Origin: Paracoccaceae bacterium
GTDB taxonomy: Bacteria > Pseudomonadota > Alphaproteobacteria > Rhodobacterales > Rhodobacteraceae
Reading direction: 5' to 3'
Length of the DNA: 29,772 bases
NCBI GenBank assembly: GCA_007128865.1
Contig: SKWP01000488.1
Location: 1 to 29,772, forward strand
Below the pieces are notes generated by a model. That model worked only from the letters and a program-made list of their open reading frames with translations, searched no databases and was not told the origin of the DNA. The translations under genes and the position numbers were made by a program. Numbering within the stretch: the first letter of the stretch is position 1; each line of letters opens with the position of its first letter. This document shows positions 1-9,144 of this stretch, piece after piece.

Positions 1-8
1 CGCCGGGC

Positions 9-947
9 TCAGGGCGGTGAAACCATGACCGCGGCAAGGCTGAAGATCACCACATCCTGTACGAAATGGATCGCCCAGGGCAGCAGGAAGCCGCGGGTCT
101 CGATCATGGCGCGGCAAAGGAACCAGCCCAGAAACGCGGCCATCACCACGCCGATCAACCCGCTGGGCGCGCCATAGAAATGCGCGATGCCGAAATATGC
201 CCCGGCCAGAAATGCCAGCGTGCCCACTCCCAGCACATTGCGGAGCGGGCCGCAGACCGCATTCCGGTAGATGATTCCTTCCAGCAGGGCATTGAGCGCG
301 GCCAGCAGCAGGATTGCCGGCAGCAGCGGCGCCAGTCGCTGCATCTGCGGTGCGGTATCACCCCCGAAAACCGTCAGCAGCACGCCGCCGAACGTTCCCA
401 CGGCAATCAGCGTCGCCGAAACCGGCGCCAGCACGCTCCAGCGCAATCCGTCACCGCCAAGCCGCAGCAAGGCCATGCGCCCCACCGGGGCCGAGGGATT
501 CCCGATGAACAGAAAGGCGCGGCGCGGGCCACGGCAGACCAGCAGCAGCACAACCAGCACCGGCAGGGCAATCATCCCCTTCTGGGCCACGCCGCGGGCC
601 ACGATGTCGAGCATGCCGCCATCAAGGGTGATCATGTTTGTCAGCGCGCTGCGCAATCCCGGATGGCCTGCCGCGGCCTGCGCCATCACAACGACAAACA
701 GCACCCCGGCCAGCCCCGACAGCCGGCGCAACTCCATGCGCCGCCAGAGCAGTGCGCAGGCCAGTGCCAGAATGCCCGTTCGCGCTGGCAACAACCAGCC
801 CGGTGCGCTGCCAAGCCATTCGCGGGCCAGGATCGTGGCCAGATCCGAAGCGACCAGCAGCAACCCGCCCGCCACCAGCGCCGGGTAAAGTCGTGGCACC
901 CTTGTCACGGCTCTTGCGCCTTTCCCGTCGCTGCCGTCGCCGGTCAT
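9..947 (-). CDS. CPBP (CAAX protease/bacteriocin-processing) family intramembrane protease
   Basis: Predicted 312-residue polytopic membrane protein. Hydrophobic stretches lie near residues 21-40, 58-70, 78-93, 124-138, 172-195, 207-222, 240-257, 262-278 and 286-309. The C-terminal half carries the CPBP landmarks: E223-G-I-I-Y-R228 (motif 1), F252-G-I-A-H256 (motif 2) and H294-F-V-Q-D298 (motif 3). Motif 1 is normally EExxxR; here the second Glu is Gly, so activity is uncertain although the other ligand positions remain. The ATG at 947 was chosen because GAAGG sits about 7 bases upstream and the first membrane helix follows soon after. The same frame stays open far upstream but there it is antisense to ftsH. 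It diverges from ftsH. The family includes type II CAAX prenyl proteases and bacteriocin self-immunity proteins; the substrate here is unknown. Confidence 0.82.
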   Translation of the reverse strand: MTGDGSDGKGARAVTRVPRLYPALVAGGLLLVASDLATILAREWLGSAPGWLLPARTGILALACALLWRRMELRRLSGLAGVLFVVVMAQAAAGHPGLRSALTNMITLDGGMLDIVARGVAQKGMIALPVLVVLLLVCRGPRRAFLFIGNPSAPVGRMALLRLGGDGLRWSVLAPVSATLIAVGTFGGVLLTVFGGDTAPQMQRLAPLLPAILLLAALNALLEGIIYRNAVCGPLRNVLGVGTLAFLAGAYFGIAHFYGAPSGLIGVVMAAFLGWFLCRAMIETRGFLLPWAIHFVQDVVIFSLAAVMVSPP

Positions 948-1307
948 GCCGGCGCCTTCACGGGTATAGGCATATCGGGTGTTTCCGGTGATGTCGCTGT
1001 GGGGCAGCCTGTGATCATTTCCGGGCGCCTCCCGCGCGCAGTCGGCCTTTGCCGCCGGACCGGGCGTTGGGTTCGGGGTCTTTTGGCGCCTCGGTGCAGG
1101 TTGTCCGGAAACTGCCCGCGATCGAGCGGTTTGCCCATGATCCGGATCAATTCGGCCATTGCCGTGGCGTGCTAGGCGCGTGACTGTGGGCCGCAGAGGT
1201 GGTTTGCTTGTCTCGCGTCGCGCTGGAGGAAGCCGGAAGCTGCCGGCAGGCGCTTTCGTTGAATCTGCGGCCGGCCGGCCGCTGCGTCCCCATGGCGGAG
1301 CAGGACC
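948..1307. other. Non-coding region between divergent CPBP and ftsH genes
   Basis: This 360-base gap must hold the promoters of both divergent genes. I see no clear -35/-10 pair, no convincing hairpin and no short reading frame with recognisable protein features. A 71-residue minus-strand frame (944-1159) is rich in Arg and Pro and resembles nothing I know. Confidence 0.5.
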
Positions 1308-3122
1308 ATGAACAAGGAACAGCAGATCAACATCTGGTACTGGATCGGGGCAATCCTGTTGCTGCTGCTGTTCCAGTCGTTCTGGCAGGGCGCCGCCACC
1401 ACCGAGCGGATTCCCTATTCGCGATTCATCGAGCTTCTCGAGCAGGACCGGATCGCCGAGGTGCAGGTCCGGCCCGAGAGCATCACCGGGCGGTATCGCG
1501 AACCCGAGGCCGGGCGGACGCATTTTGTCACCAATATCGTCCCCGAGGATCTTACCCGCCGGCTGCAGGCGAGTTCGGCCGAATTCGACGGTACGGTGAC
1601 CGATACCTTCCTGTCCAACCTGCTGTCCTGGGTCATTCCGGTTCTGCTGATCTTCGGCTTGTGGATCTTCGTGTTCCGGCGCTTTGCCGAACGTCAGGGG
1701 ATGGGCGGCATGATGAATGTCGGCAAGTCCCGTGCCAAGGTCTATGTCGAGAGGGATACCGGCGTGACCTTCGACGATGTGGCCGGGATCGACGAGGCCA
1801 AGGCCGAGCTGCAGGAGATCGTCTCGTTCCTCAAGGAGCCGGAAAAATACGGCCGGCTCGGGGCCCGCATTCCCAAGGGTATCCTGCTGGTCGGGCCGCC
1901 GGGCACCGGCAAGACGCTGGTTGCCCGCGCGGTGGCCGGGGAGGCCGAGGTGCCTTTCTTCTCGATCTCCGGCTCGGAATTCGTCGAGATGTTTGTCGGT
2001 GTCGGCGCCGCCCGGGTTCGCGACCTGTTCGACCAGGCGCGCAAGGCCGCCCCCTGCATCATCTTCATCGACGAACTCGATGCGCTCGGAAAACGCCGCG
2101 GTATCGGCAATTTCGGCGGCGGCCATGACGAAAAGGAGCAGACACTCAACCAGTTGCTGGCCGAACTCGACGGTTTCGACCCGCGCGAGGGCATCGTGCT
2201 TCTGGCCGCGACCAACCGCCCCGAGATCCTGGACCCGGCGCTCATGCGGGCCGGGCGCTTTGACCGTCAGGTGGTGGTCGATCGGCCCGACAGGGGCGGG
2301 CGCGCGGCGATCCTGCGGGTGCATCTGAAAAAGGTCAGGCACGAGGCGCTCGACGAAGACGGCATCGCCGCGCTGACGCCGGGGTTTTCCGGGGCGGAGC
2401 TGGCCAATCTGGTCAACGAGGCGGCCATCCATGCCACCCGGCGCGGTGCCGCGTCGGTGGCCATGCAGGATGTCACCGCCGCGATCGAGCGCATCGTGGC
2501 CGGGCTCGAACGCAAGGGGCGGCTGCTGAACCCCGCCGAACGCGAGGCCGTGGCCTGGCACGAAATGGGCCACGCGCTTGCCGCGGCTTCGCTGCCCGGG
2601 GCCGATCCGGTGCACAAGGTGTCGATCATTCCGCGCGCGATCGGTGCGCTGGGCTATACCATGACCCGACCGACGGAAGACCGGTTTCTCATCACCCGGG
2701 CCGATCTGGAGAACCGCATGGTCGTGTTGCTGGCCGGCCGGGCGGCCGAAGCGCTGGCACTGGGCGAGATCTCCACCGGTGCGGCCGACGATCTTGCCCG
2801 AGTAACCGATATCGCGCGGCAGGTCGTGACCCGTTTCGGCATGCATCCGGCGCTCGGCCAGGCGGTGCTGGAACCCGAGCGGCAGAGCTTTCTGGGTGAT
2901 GGGGTGCCGGGCATCAGCCCACGCGACTATTCCGAGGCGACGGCGCGCGAGGTCGATCTTGCCGTGCGCGAACTGATCGACCGGGCCTATGGACGCGCGA
3001 AGGATTTGCTCAGCCGGCGGCGCCCCGACCTGGAGGCAGGCACGCGGCTGCTGCTGGAGCGTGAAACCATAACGCCCGAAGACTTCCCGGCACTGAAACC
3101 ACGGCCATTTGCCGCCGAATAA
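1308..3122 (+). CDS. ftsH: ATP-dependent zinc metalloprotease, FtsH family
   Basis: A 604-residue membrane-anchored AAA+ protease that extracts and degrades membrane and some cytosolic proteins as a hexamer. The order of parts is canonical: N-terminal helix about 9-26, a short periplasmic domain, second helix about 104-123, AAA+ module with Walker A GPPGTGKT at 196-203, Walker B in the [11 protein letters not shown] segment, the second-region-of-homology [20 protein letters not shown], and a peptidase domain with zinc motif HEMGH at 418-422. A downstream Asp in the GAADDL segment is the expected third zinc ligand. The usual motif is HEAGH; the Met variant keeps both His and the Glu. The protein ends soon after the peptidase domain, lacking the long polar tail of housekeeping FtsH (typically about 640 residues), so it may be a second FtsH paralogue. 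The next gene downstream is unrelated. Confidence 0.93.
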   Translation: MNKEQQINIWYWIGAILLLLLFQSFWQGAATTERIPYSRFIELLEQDRIAEVQVRPESITGRYREPEAGRTHFVTNIVPEDLTRRLQASSAEFDGTVTDTFLSNLLSWVIPVLLIFGLWIFVFRRFAERQGMGGMMNVGKSRAKVYVERDTGVTFDDVAGIDEAKAELQEIVSFLKEPEKYGRLGARIPKGILLVGPPGTGKTLVARAVAGEAEVPFFSISGSEFVEMFVGVGAARVRDLFDQARKAAPCIIFIDELDALGKRRGIGNFGGGHDEKEQTLNQLLAELDGFDPREGIVLLAATNRPEILDPALMRAGRFDRQVVVDRPDRGGRAAILRVHLKKVRHEALDEDGIAALTPGFSGAELANLVNEAAIHATRRGAASVAMQDVTAAIERIVAGLERKGRLLNPAEREAVAWHEMGHALAAASLPGADPVHKVSIIPRAIGALGYTMTRPTEDRFLITRADLENRMVVLLAGRAAEALALGEISTGAADDLARVTDIARQVVTRFGMHPALGQAVLEPERQSFLGDGVPGISPRDYSEATAREVDLAVRELIDRAYGRAKDLLSRRRPDLEAGTRLLLERETITPEDFPALKPRPFAAE

Positions 3123-3138
3123 CCGCGCCCGGCAGAGC

Positions 3139-3221
3139 ATACGCTATCCGTTTGATCAGTTCGGCCTGCCAGCGGCCCTATACCGCCCGTGCTTCCCGAA
3201 CGGATCAAGCGGATCTGGTAT
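3139..3221. repeat. Imperfect inverted repeat with 24-base arms
   Basis: The left arm (3139-3162) and the reverse complement of the right arm (3198-3221) agree at 19 of 24 positions by direct comparison. They share ATAC at the outer end, ATCCG then TTGATC in the middle and GTTC at the inner end. The loop is 35 bases. It begins 17 bases after the ftsH stop, so in RNA it could form a long 3' stem protecting or ending the ftsH transcript. No T-run follows. The right arm is also the dispersed element found again at 29438-29459. Confidence 0.6.
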
Positions 3222-3224
3222 CAG
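3203..3224 (+). repeat. Dispersed extragenic repeat, copy 1 (22 bases)
   Basis: Begins GATCAAGCGG and ends TGGTATCAG. It matches the copy at 29438-29459 at 19 of 22 positions, in the same orientation about 26 kb away. Both copies are in or at the edge of non-coding DNA next to gene ends, as expected for a REP-like or conserved intergenic element. Confidence 0.6.
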
Positions 3225-3520
3225 ACGGCATCTGGCGGGTGGCCGGCCGTTCGGGGCGGCCTGACCGAACCGCGCACACGGCCCGGCGCCCGCATTTGTG
3301 TCTTCTCATTTGCAGCTGTGTTAGGCTCCTGTTCACCCGACATGCTTTCGGACCCAGGCGATGGCTGCAGATCAATGACCGAACGGATGACAGAAGGCCG
3401 GGCCTTGCGGTGGTCGCGGCCTCGCGGCAACTGCAACGCGAGGCCGATGATCAGCGGCATGTCAGGGGGCCTTTCCCGCGCGGCCGGGCGGGATCGCCGC
3501 AAGACCCGGTCCGAGCATTC

Positions 3521-4414
3521 ATGAAACCGCGCCATCTGGAAGCTTTTCGTGCCATCATGGACACTGGCACCGTATCCCAGGCGGCCAGAAGCCTCGGGGT
3601 CAGCCAGCCGGCGGTCAGCCGGATGCTGACCGCGCTCGAACAGGACATCGGCTTCGAGCTGTTCCACCGCATCGGCGGTCGGCTGGTGCCGACCCGCTCG
3701 GCGCTGGCATTGCGGGCGGATGTGCTGCGCACCCTCGACAGCATGGAAAACCTGCGCAAGATTTCGCAGACATTGCGTCACGGCCGTTATGGCGAGGTCA
3801 AGCTCGGCTGTGCGCCCAGCCTGGTGCACCGGGTGGTGCCCGGGGCGCTGGAACGCTTTGCCCGCGACTGGCCGGATACCCGTGTCATCGTGGAGCCGCG
3901 GCCCAGCCGCATTGTCGTGGACATGCTCAGCACCCGGGCGCTGGAACTGGGGCTGCTGTTTCTTCCGGTCGAACACACCGGGCTGGAGGTGATCCCGCTG
4001 CGCTGGTTCCCGACCGTCTGCGTGTTGCACGAATCGCATCCGCTTGCGACCCGCAAGGCGATTTCGCCGCCGGATCTGGCCGGCGAGCGGCTGATCCTGC
4101 TTGCCCACGGCGACCCGGCGCGATTTGCCATCGACCTTGCCTTTCGCAAGGCCCGGGTGGCGCAGCGGATCGCTGCCGAAACGCCCAATGTCGCGCTTGC
4201 CGCCAATCTTGCGGGTCGGAACTTTGGCATAGCCATCGTCAGTGCCCTCATGGCGCGCGACGTCGCGCCCCGCGGCGTGGCGATTACCCGGTTCACGCCC
4301 GGCATTCGGCATCAGATGGCGCTGTTGCGGCCTGCAAACTACGAAATAAGCGCAGAATCCGCGGCGCTGGCAGAGTGCCTGCGCGCCGAGCTGGAAACCG
4401 TCCCGGGGGAATGA
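3521..4414 (+). CDS. LysR-family transcriptional regulator
   Basis: A 297-residue regulator of normal LysR length. Residues about 1-60 form the winged helix-turn-helix: MKPRHLEAFRAIMDTGTVSQ is followed by the AARSLGVSQPAVSRMLTALE recognition segment. The remainder is a LysR substrate-binding domain with the typical LGCAPSLVHRVVPGAL beta-alpha opening and a region near the middle containing LGLLFLP. The ATG at 3521 is chosen because the HTH starts at once; the frame is open further upstream but that part looks like non-coding Arg-rich translation. It lies 106 bases upstream of the first ABC ATPase gene, on the same strand, and is the obvious candidate regulator of that operon. The family is usually controlled by a small effector bound to the C-terminal domain; the effector is not readable here. 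Confidence 0.88.
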   Translation: MKPRHLEAFRAIMDTGTVSQAARSLGVSQPAVSRMLTALEQDIGFELFHRIGGRLVPTRSALALRADVLRTLDSMENLRKISQTLRHGRYGEVKLGCAPSLVHRVVPGALERFARDWPDTRVIVEPRPSRIVVDMLSTRALELGLLFLPVEHTGLEVIPLRWFPTVCVLHESHPLATRKAISPPDLAGERLILLAHGDPARFAIDLAFRKARVAQRIAAETPNVALAANLAGRNFGIAIVSALMARDVAPRGVAITRFTPGIRHQMALLRPANYEISAESAALAECLRAELETVPGE

Positions 4415-4520
4415 CCTGCGCCGGGCCGGTTATGGTTCCATGCCGAAGGGTAATACTGTTGCCGCACGGGCGATTTCCGGAAAGCATTTGCGCAACGACA
4501 GGTTGCGGGCAGCCTCGGGA

Positions 4521-5528
4521 ATGACCAACGAAATCTCGGATCACACCGGACAGGGCGGCGCGGCCACGGGCCGCGGGCGCGCGCCGGTGCTTTCGGTCCG
4601 CGACCTTCATGTCCGCTATCGCACCGACGATGGCGATGTGCCCGCCGTCAACGGCGTTTCCTTCGATCTGGCAGCACGCGAAACCTATGCCATCGTTGGC
4701 GAATCCGGTTGCGGCAAATCCACCGTCGCGCTTTCGCTGCTGGCGCTTGTGCCGGTCAGCGCGGGCGAGGTGAGCCTTGGCGGGCGCAATCTTGCATCGA
4801 TGCGGCGGTCGGAGCTGCGCAGGGTGCGCGGGCGCGAGATCGCGATGATCTTTCAGGAACCGATGACATCGCTCAACCCGGTGCTTACGCTGGGCCATCA
4901 GCTTGTCGAGACCATTCGCCTGCACCAGCCGCTGGATCGCGGCGCCGCGCGGCGTCGGGCCATCGAGATGCTGGAACGTGTGGGCATTTCCGACCCTGCC
5001 CGGCGGATCGGGCAGTATCCGCACGAGCTTTCCGGCGGCATGCGCCAGCGGGTGATGATTGCCATGGCGCTGTCGTGCAATCCGCGCATCCTGGTGGCGG
5101 ACGAACCGACAACCGCCCTTGATGTCACGGTGCAGGCGCAGATCCTTGCGTTGCTGGATGACCTGCGCGCCGAATTCGGCACCGGGATCGTGCTGATCAC
5201 CCATGATATCGGCGTGGTGGCCGAAATGGCCGACCGGATCGGTGTGATGTATGCCGGCCGCCTGGTCGAGGAAGCCGCCGCGGCCGATCTGTTTTCAGAC
5301 CCGCGCCACCCCTACACCCGGGGGCTGCTGGCCTCGGTGCCGCGGGTCGATCTGGCGCCACGCGACGGGCCGCTGGTGGCCTTGCCGGGCAGCCCGCCGA
5401 CGCCCGGCCGCCTTCCCCAAGGCTGCGCCTTCCGGACCCGTTGCGCGCAGGCGATGGATGTCTGCGCCAAGCCACCGCCGGAACTGCGCGGGGCGGATCG
5501 CATGGTGAGGTGCTGGCTGCATGTCTGA
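4521..5528 (+). CDS. Dipeptide/oligopeptide-type ABC transporter ATP-binding protein (DppD/OppD-like), module 1
   Basis: A 335-residue ATPase that powers import through the permeases encoded downstream. Walker A GESGCGKST is at 60-68, the signature is LSGGMRQRV, and Walker B is [12 protein letters not shown], followed by the H-loop ITHD. The C-terminus has the oligopeptide-family extension with four Cys (GCAFRTRC, then C at DVC and at VRC), the pattern associated with an iron-sulfur site in DppD/OppD-type subunits. The start at 4521 is preferred: the upstream in-frame ATG at 4440 adds 27 residues unlike the family. The ribosome site is weak. The stop overlaps the next gene's start by 8 bases, implying translational coupling. 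Family membership is sure; the substrate could be peptide, opine, glutathione or a similar compound. Confidence 0.9.
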   Translation: MTNEISDHTGQGGAATGRGRAPVLSVRDLHVRYRTDDGDVPAVNGVSFDLAARETYAIVGESGCGKSTVALSLLALVPVSAGEVSLGGRNLASMRRSELRRVRGREIAMIFQEPMTSLNPVLTLGHQLVETIRLHQPLDRGAARRRAIEMLERVGISDPARRIGQYPHELSGGMRQRVMIAMALSCNPRILVADEPTTALDVTVQAQILALLDDLRAEFGTGIVLITHDIGVVAEMADRIGVMYAGRLVEEAAAADLFSDPRHPYTRGLLASVPRVDLAPRDGPLVALPGSPPTPGRLPQGCAFRTRCAQAMDVCAKPPPELRGADRMVRCWLHV

Positions 5529-6549
5529 TGCAACTTCGGACACGCCATTGCTGCGGGTCGCGGGCCTGAGCCAGCGCTTTGCGGTGTCGCGCGACATCTT
5601 CGGCAGGCCCTCGCAGTGGCTGGAGGCCGTGGATCGGGTCGATCTGGAGCTGGCAGCCGGCGAAACGCTGGGCATCGTGGGCGAGTCTGGCTGCGGGAAA
5701 TCCACCCTGGCGCGGACGATCCTGCATCTGCACCGGCCCTCGGCCGGCAAGGTCATCTTCGATGGTGTCGATCTGGGCAGCGCGGGCCCGGCAAGGTTGC
5801 GCCAGATGCGCCGGCGCATGCAGATCGTGATGCAGGATCCCTACAGCGCCCTCAACCCGCGCCGGACGATCGGATCAAGCATCGCCGATGGTGTGACGGG
5901 CGGCGACAGGCGCGCAAAGGTTCGCGCGCTGCTTGAAAAGGTCGGTCTTTCGGCCGGGGATGCCGGACGCTATCCGAATGAATTCTCGGGGGGCCAGCGC
6001 CAGCGCATCTGCATCGCCCGTGCACTGGGCCCGGACCCCGACCTGTTGATCGCGGATGAGGCGGTATCCGCGCTTGATGTCTCGGTCCAGGCACAGATCC
6101 TCAATCTGCTTGCCGGATTGCGGCGCGATTTCGGGCTGAGCTTTCTGTTCATTTCCCACAACCTCGCGGTGGTCCGGGCGTTCTGCGACCGCGTGGCGGT
6201 GATGTACCTGGGCCGGATCGTCGAAACCGGCCCCACCGAAGCGGTCTTTCAGGATCCCCGGCATCCCTATACCCGCGCCCTGATCTCGGCCGTGCCCATT
6301 CCGCAGCCCGGCCGGCGCCGCGAGCGGCGGCGCCTGCTGGCCGGCGATGTGCCCAGCCCGCTGGACCCGCCCAGCGGTTGCCGGTTCCGCACCCGCTGCC
6401 CGCATGCCGACGAAGGCTGCGCCCGCACCGCGCCGGTTCTGGAACGGCTTGGCGACGCGCGGCAGGTGGCCTGCCTGCGGCTCGGGACGCTGGAGCGCGG
6501 GCCGGTCTGGGCCGCGCCGGTATCGCAAGCGGAGGCACGGCCATGCTGA
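5521..6549 (+). CDS. Dipeptide/oligopeptide-type ABC transporter ATP-binding protein (DppF/OppF-like), module 1
   Basis: A 342-residue second ATPase that forms a heterodimer with the protein encoded just upstream. It shows Walker A GESGCGKST, a Q-loop in VMQDPYSALNPRRTIG, signature FSGGQRQRICIARAL and Walker B LLIADEAVSALD, where Ala replaces the common Pro after DE. The C-terminal Cys-rich extension (GCRFRTRCPHADEGC, later VAC) is complete. The gene starts inside the end of the previous one and its own stop overlaps the start of the permease gene (ATGCTGA), so four genes from 4521 to 7529 are closely packed. Confidence 0.9.
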   Translation: MSDATSDTPLLRVAGLSQRFAVSRDIFGRPSQWLEAVDRVDLELAAGETLGIVGESGCGKSTLARTILHLHRPSAGKVIFDGVDLGSAGPARLRQMRRRMQIVMQDPYSALNPRRTIGSSIADGVTGGDRRAKVRALLEKVGLSAGDAGRYPNEFSGGQRQRICIARALGPDPDLLIADEAVSALDVSVQAQILNLLAGLRRDFGLSFLFISHNLAVVRAFCDRVAVMYLGRIVETGPTEAVFQDPRHPYTRALISAVPIPQPGRRRERRRLLAGDVPSPLDPPSGCRFRTRCPHADEGCARTAPVLERLGDARQVACLRLGTLERGPVWAAPVSQAEARPC

Positions 6550-7490
6550 AATACACCCTGCGCCGCCTGCTGCAGCTGGTTCCGGTGCTGCTGATCCTTT
6601 CGGTGCTTGTCTTTTCGCTGCTGCACATGGTTCCGGGCAACCCCATCGACGTGCTGATGGGCGAGGGGCATTCAGACCCGGTGGTAGAGGCCGCACTGCG
6701 CGAGCGCTATGGCCTCGACCGGCCCCTGCCGGTGCAATACTGGACCTGGCTGACCAATATCCTGAGCGGGGATTTCGGCACGTCGATGTATTCGCGCGAG
6801 CCGATCCTCAAGCTGATCCTCGAACGCTTTCCCAACACGCTGCTTCTGGCGCTTGCCAGTGCCGTCGTGGCGCTGGCCATCAGCCTGCCGGCCGGCATCA
6901 TTGCCGCGCTCTACCAGAACCGGCTGCCCGATTTCGGGGCCATGGCCGTGGCGCTTGCCGGGATTTCGATTCCGAACTTCTGGTTCGGGATTCTGCTGGT
7001 GCTGCTGTTTTCCCAGTACCTCGGCTGGCTTCCCTCCATGGGCTATGTCAGCCCGGCCGAGGATTTCTGGACCGCGATGAAGCATCTGATCCTGCCTGCG
7101 GTCACGCTTGGCACCGCGATGGCGGCGAACCTGACCCGGCTGATCCGCGCCGAGATGATCGAACAGCTCAGCCAGGACTATGTGCGCACCGCGCGGGCCA
7201 AGGGGCTGGGCGAACGGGTGATTGTGGGCGTCCATGTGCTCAAGAACGCCATGATCCCGACCGTCACGATCATCGGCATCCAGTTCGGCGGCCTGCTGGA
7301 AGGCGCGGTGCTGACCGAAGTGATCTTTGCCTGGCCGGGCATCGGCCGGCTTGCCGTGGATGCCGTCTACGAGCGCGACTATCCCCTGATCCAGGGCGTC
7401 GTTCTGGTGGCCGCGATCGTATACGTCGCGGTCAATCTCATCGTCGACATCAGCTACCGATACCTCGATCCGCGGGTGAAGCTGGATTGA
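6543..7490 (+). CDS. Oligopeptide-type ABC transporter permease (DppB-like), module 1
   Basis: A 315-residue inner-membrane permease. It opens with the DppB-type first helix (MLKYTLRRLLQLVPVLLILS), then a conserved periplasmic part with MVPGNP and RYGLDRPLPVQYW, and several further helices. The cytoplasmic EAA loop that docks the ATPase is DYVRTARAKGLGERVI followed by HVLKNAMIP. The C-terminus ends with the family motif YLDPRVKLD. GGAGG at 6531-6535, seven bases before the ATG, fixes the start. It pairs with the DppC-like permease at 9145, from which it is separated by the binding-protein gene. Confidence 0.92.
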   Translation: MLKYTLRRLLQLVPVLLILSVLVFSLLHMVPGNPIDVLMGEGHSDPVVEAALRERYGLDRPLPVQYWTWLTNILSGDFGTSMYSREPILKLILERFPNTLLLALASAVVALAISLPAGIIAALYQNRLPDFGAMAVALAGISIPNFWFGILLVLLFSQYLGWLPSMGYVSPAEDFWTAMKHLILPAVTLGTAMAANLTRLIRAEMIEQLSQDYVRTARAKGLGERVIVGVHVLKNAMIPTVTIIGIQFGGLLEGAVLTEVIFAWPGIGRLAVDAVYERDYPLIQGVVLVAAIVYVAVNLIVDISYRYLDPRVKLD

Positions 7491-7528
7491 GCCCTTTCGC
7501 CATCGTCACCAACAGGAGGAACCAACCA

Positions 7529-9064
7529 ATGAAACTGACATCACTGTTTGCCGCCACGGCGCTGGGCTGCGCCCTGCTTGCGGTGCCGCTTGTTGCCGAC
7601 ACGCCGAAAAGGGGCGGCACCATGACCATCGGCGTCAGCTCGACCACGGTGACCAACGGGATCGATCCGCATGTTATCCTTGGCGACAACACCGTGTGGG
7701 CGCTCAGCCAGTTCGGCGAGGGGTTGCTGCATTTCGACGGCAGCATGAACATCGTGCCCTGGCTTGCGCACAGCTATTCGATTTCGGACGACGGGCTTGT
7801 CTATACCTTCGAGCTTGAACGCGGCGTCAAGTTCCACAACGGCCGCGAGATGGTGGCCGAGGACGTGAAGTTCAGCCTCGAACGCATCCTCGATCCGGCA
7901 ACCGCCTCGCGCCGCAGGCAGAACCTCGAGATCATCGACCGCGTCGAGGTGATCGACGACTACACCGTTGCCATCCACCTGCAGTCCGCATTCGCGCCCT
8001 TCCTTGCCAATCTGGTCGGGGTCTGGGCCGCGATCATTCCCTCCGAAAGCGTGAATGCCGATGGCAGCATCACCCATCCGGTGGGAACCGGGCCGTTCCA
8101 GTTCAACAATTACGATCTTGGCGAAAGGCTCGTGCTCGACCGGTTCGATGATTACTGGCGCGGCGATCTGCCCTACCTCGATCGCGTGGTCTTCACGCCG
8201 GTCAGCGACGAGGCCGCGCGGATGGTGGCGCTGCGCACCGGTGCCGTGGACCTGATCACCGCGGTGCCCTCGCAACTGCTGCCCAGCCTCATGGCGAACC
8301 AGAACCGCGGTTTCGAATTGCTGGTGGCGCCGGGCACGAGCTGGCGCATGGCCACGATGAACACCACCCGCCCGCCCTTTGACGACGTGCGGGTGCGTCA
8401 GGCCGTGGATCTGGCGCTTGATCGCGAAGAGCTGATGCTGGCGCGAACCTTCGGTTTCGGCCATGTCGACAACCAGATCTGGGATGAAGGCAGCTTCTGG
8501 CGCATGGAGGCCGAGCTTCCGCAGCGCGATGTCGCACGGGCGCGCGAGCTGCTGGCCGAGGCCGGCCATGCCGACGGGCTCGACATCACGATCGAGGCGC
8601 GGTCGCTCTATATCGACGATGCCCAGATCGTGCAGAGCCAGCTCAACGAGGCGGGCTTCCGGGCCACCATTGCGATGTCCGACTGGGCCGCGCTGGCCGA
8701 ACGGATGCGGGCCCACAACTTCGACATGGTGGTTGCCGCGGCCGGTTGGTACGCCGACCCGGACGGCCGCTATGCCCGCTTCTACACGCCTGAAGGCCCG
8801 GCGAACTTTTATGCCGGCGGCTACGAGAACGCCGAGGTGAGCGCGCTTCTGGACGAAGCCCGCCGCCAGACCGACCCGGCGGCGCGCAGGGCCCTTTACC
8901 AGCAGGTATTCGACACCGTGCAGCGCGATGCGCCGAATCCGATCCTGTATTTCGCGCCCAATACCATGGCCTGGCGTCACCATGTGCGCGACTTCCGCAC
9001 CGACCGTCAGGGCGGTTTCTCGAACGCCGAAACCGGGCTCGCCTTCGTCTGGCTCGACCAGTGA
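7529..9064 (+). CDS. ABC transporter substrate-binding protein, family 5 (peptide/nickel type), Sec-exported
   Basis: A 511-residue periplasmic binding protein. A Sec signal peptide occupies about residues 1-22 (MKLTSLFAATALGCALLAVP), with a likely cut near VA-DTPKRGG. The mature part has the SBP_bac_5 hallmarks: GGTMTIGVSS near the N-terminus, LAHSYSISDDGLVYTFELERGVKFHNG, the VGTGPFQF segment, and C-terminal APNTMAWRHHVRDFR. A strong AGGAGG at 7514-7519, nine bases before the ATG, suggests high translation. The gene lies between the two permease genes instead of at the operon front. A GC-rich hairpin follows its stop (9073-9094). The family binds peptides, opines, nickel, glutathione and other ligands, and I cannot tell which here. 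Confidence 0.92.
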   Translation: MKLTSLFAATALGCALLAVPLVADTPKRGGTMTIGVSSTTVTNGIDPHVILGDNTVWALSQFGEGLLHFDGSMNIVPWLAHSYSISDDGLVYTFELERGVKFHNGREMVAEDVKFSLERILDPATASRRRQNLEIIDRVEVIDDYTVAIHLQSAFAPFLANLVGVWAAIIPSESVNADGSITHPVGTGPFQFNNYDLGERLVLDRFDDYWRGDLPYLDRVVFTPVSDEAARMVALRTGAVDLITAVPSQLLPSLMANQNRGFELLVAPGTSWRMATMNTTRPPFDDVRVRQAVDLALDREELMLARTFGFGHVDNQIWDEGSFWRMEAELPQRDVARARELLAEAGHADGLDITIEARSLYIDDAQIVQSQLNEAGFRATIAMSDWAALAERMRAHNFDMVVAAAGWYADPDGRYARFYTPEGPANFYAGGYENAEVSALLDEARRQTDPAARRALYQQVFDTVQRDAPNPILYFAPNTMAWRHHVRDFRTDRQGGFSNAETGLAFVWLDQ

Positions 9065-9072
9065 GCCCACGC

Positions 9073-9094
9073 GGGGGCGGCCCTGGCCGCCCCC
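9073..9094 (+). promoter_or_regulatory. GC-rich stem-loop after the binding-protein gene
   Basis: GGGGGCGGCC at 9073-9082 and GGCCGCCCCC at 9085-9094 are perfect reverse complements, giving a stem of at least nine base pairs with a four-base loop. It begins nine bases after the stop of the binding-protein gene. No T-run follows and the same-strand operon continues, so I read it as an mRNA-stabilising or partial-termination element that raises binding-protein output relative to the downstream permease. This is an inference from known transporter operons. Confidence 0.6.
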
Positions 9095-9144
9095 GACTTC
9101 CACGGCACTTGCCGCAAGTCTTCATCAGCCGGGTGTAACCCCTC

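Larger units (their letters stand above)
3123..3520. other. Non-coding region between ftsH and the LysR gene
   Basis: About 400 bases. The first 100 hold the inverted repeat listed separately (3139-3221). The rest (3225-3520) has no reading frame with recognisable protein features; a frame open from 3152 runs into the LysR gene, but its N-terminal part is Arg-rich and unlike the family. The LysR promoter is presumably here, though I cannot place it. Confidence 0.5.

Noticed and set aside
948..3140. Minus-strand open frame continuing upstream of the CPBP gene, opposite ftsH
   Set aside because: It is antisense to a well-conserved FtsH, its translation is rich in Arg, Gly, Pro and His, and it shows no domain. 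Long antisense frames are common in GC-rich DNA. The real gene starts at 947.
3152..3520. N-terminal extension of the LysR protein
   Set aside because: LysR proteins begin almost directly with the HTH, as from the ATG at 3521. The extension would also read through the inverted repeat and is unlike a protein domain.
7541..9103. Minus-strand frame of about 520 codons opposite the first binding protein
   Set aside because: Shadow of the binding-protein gene, which has a signal peptide, an AGGAGG site and family motifs on the plus strand.
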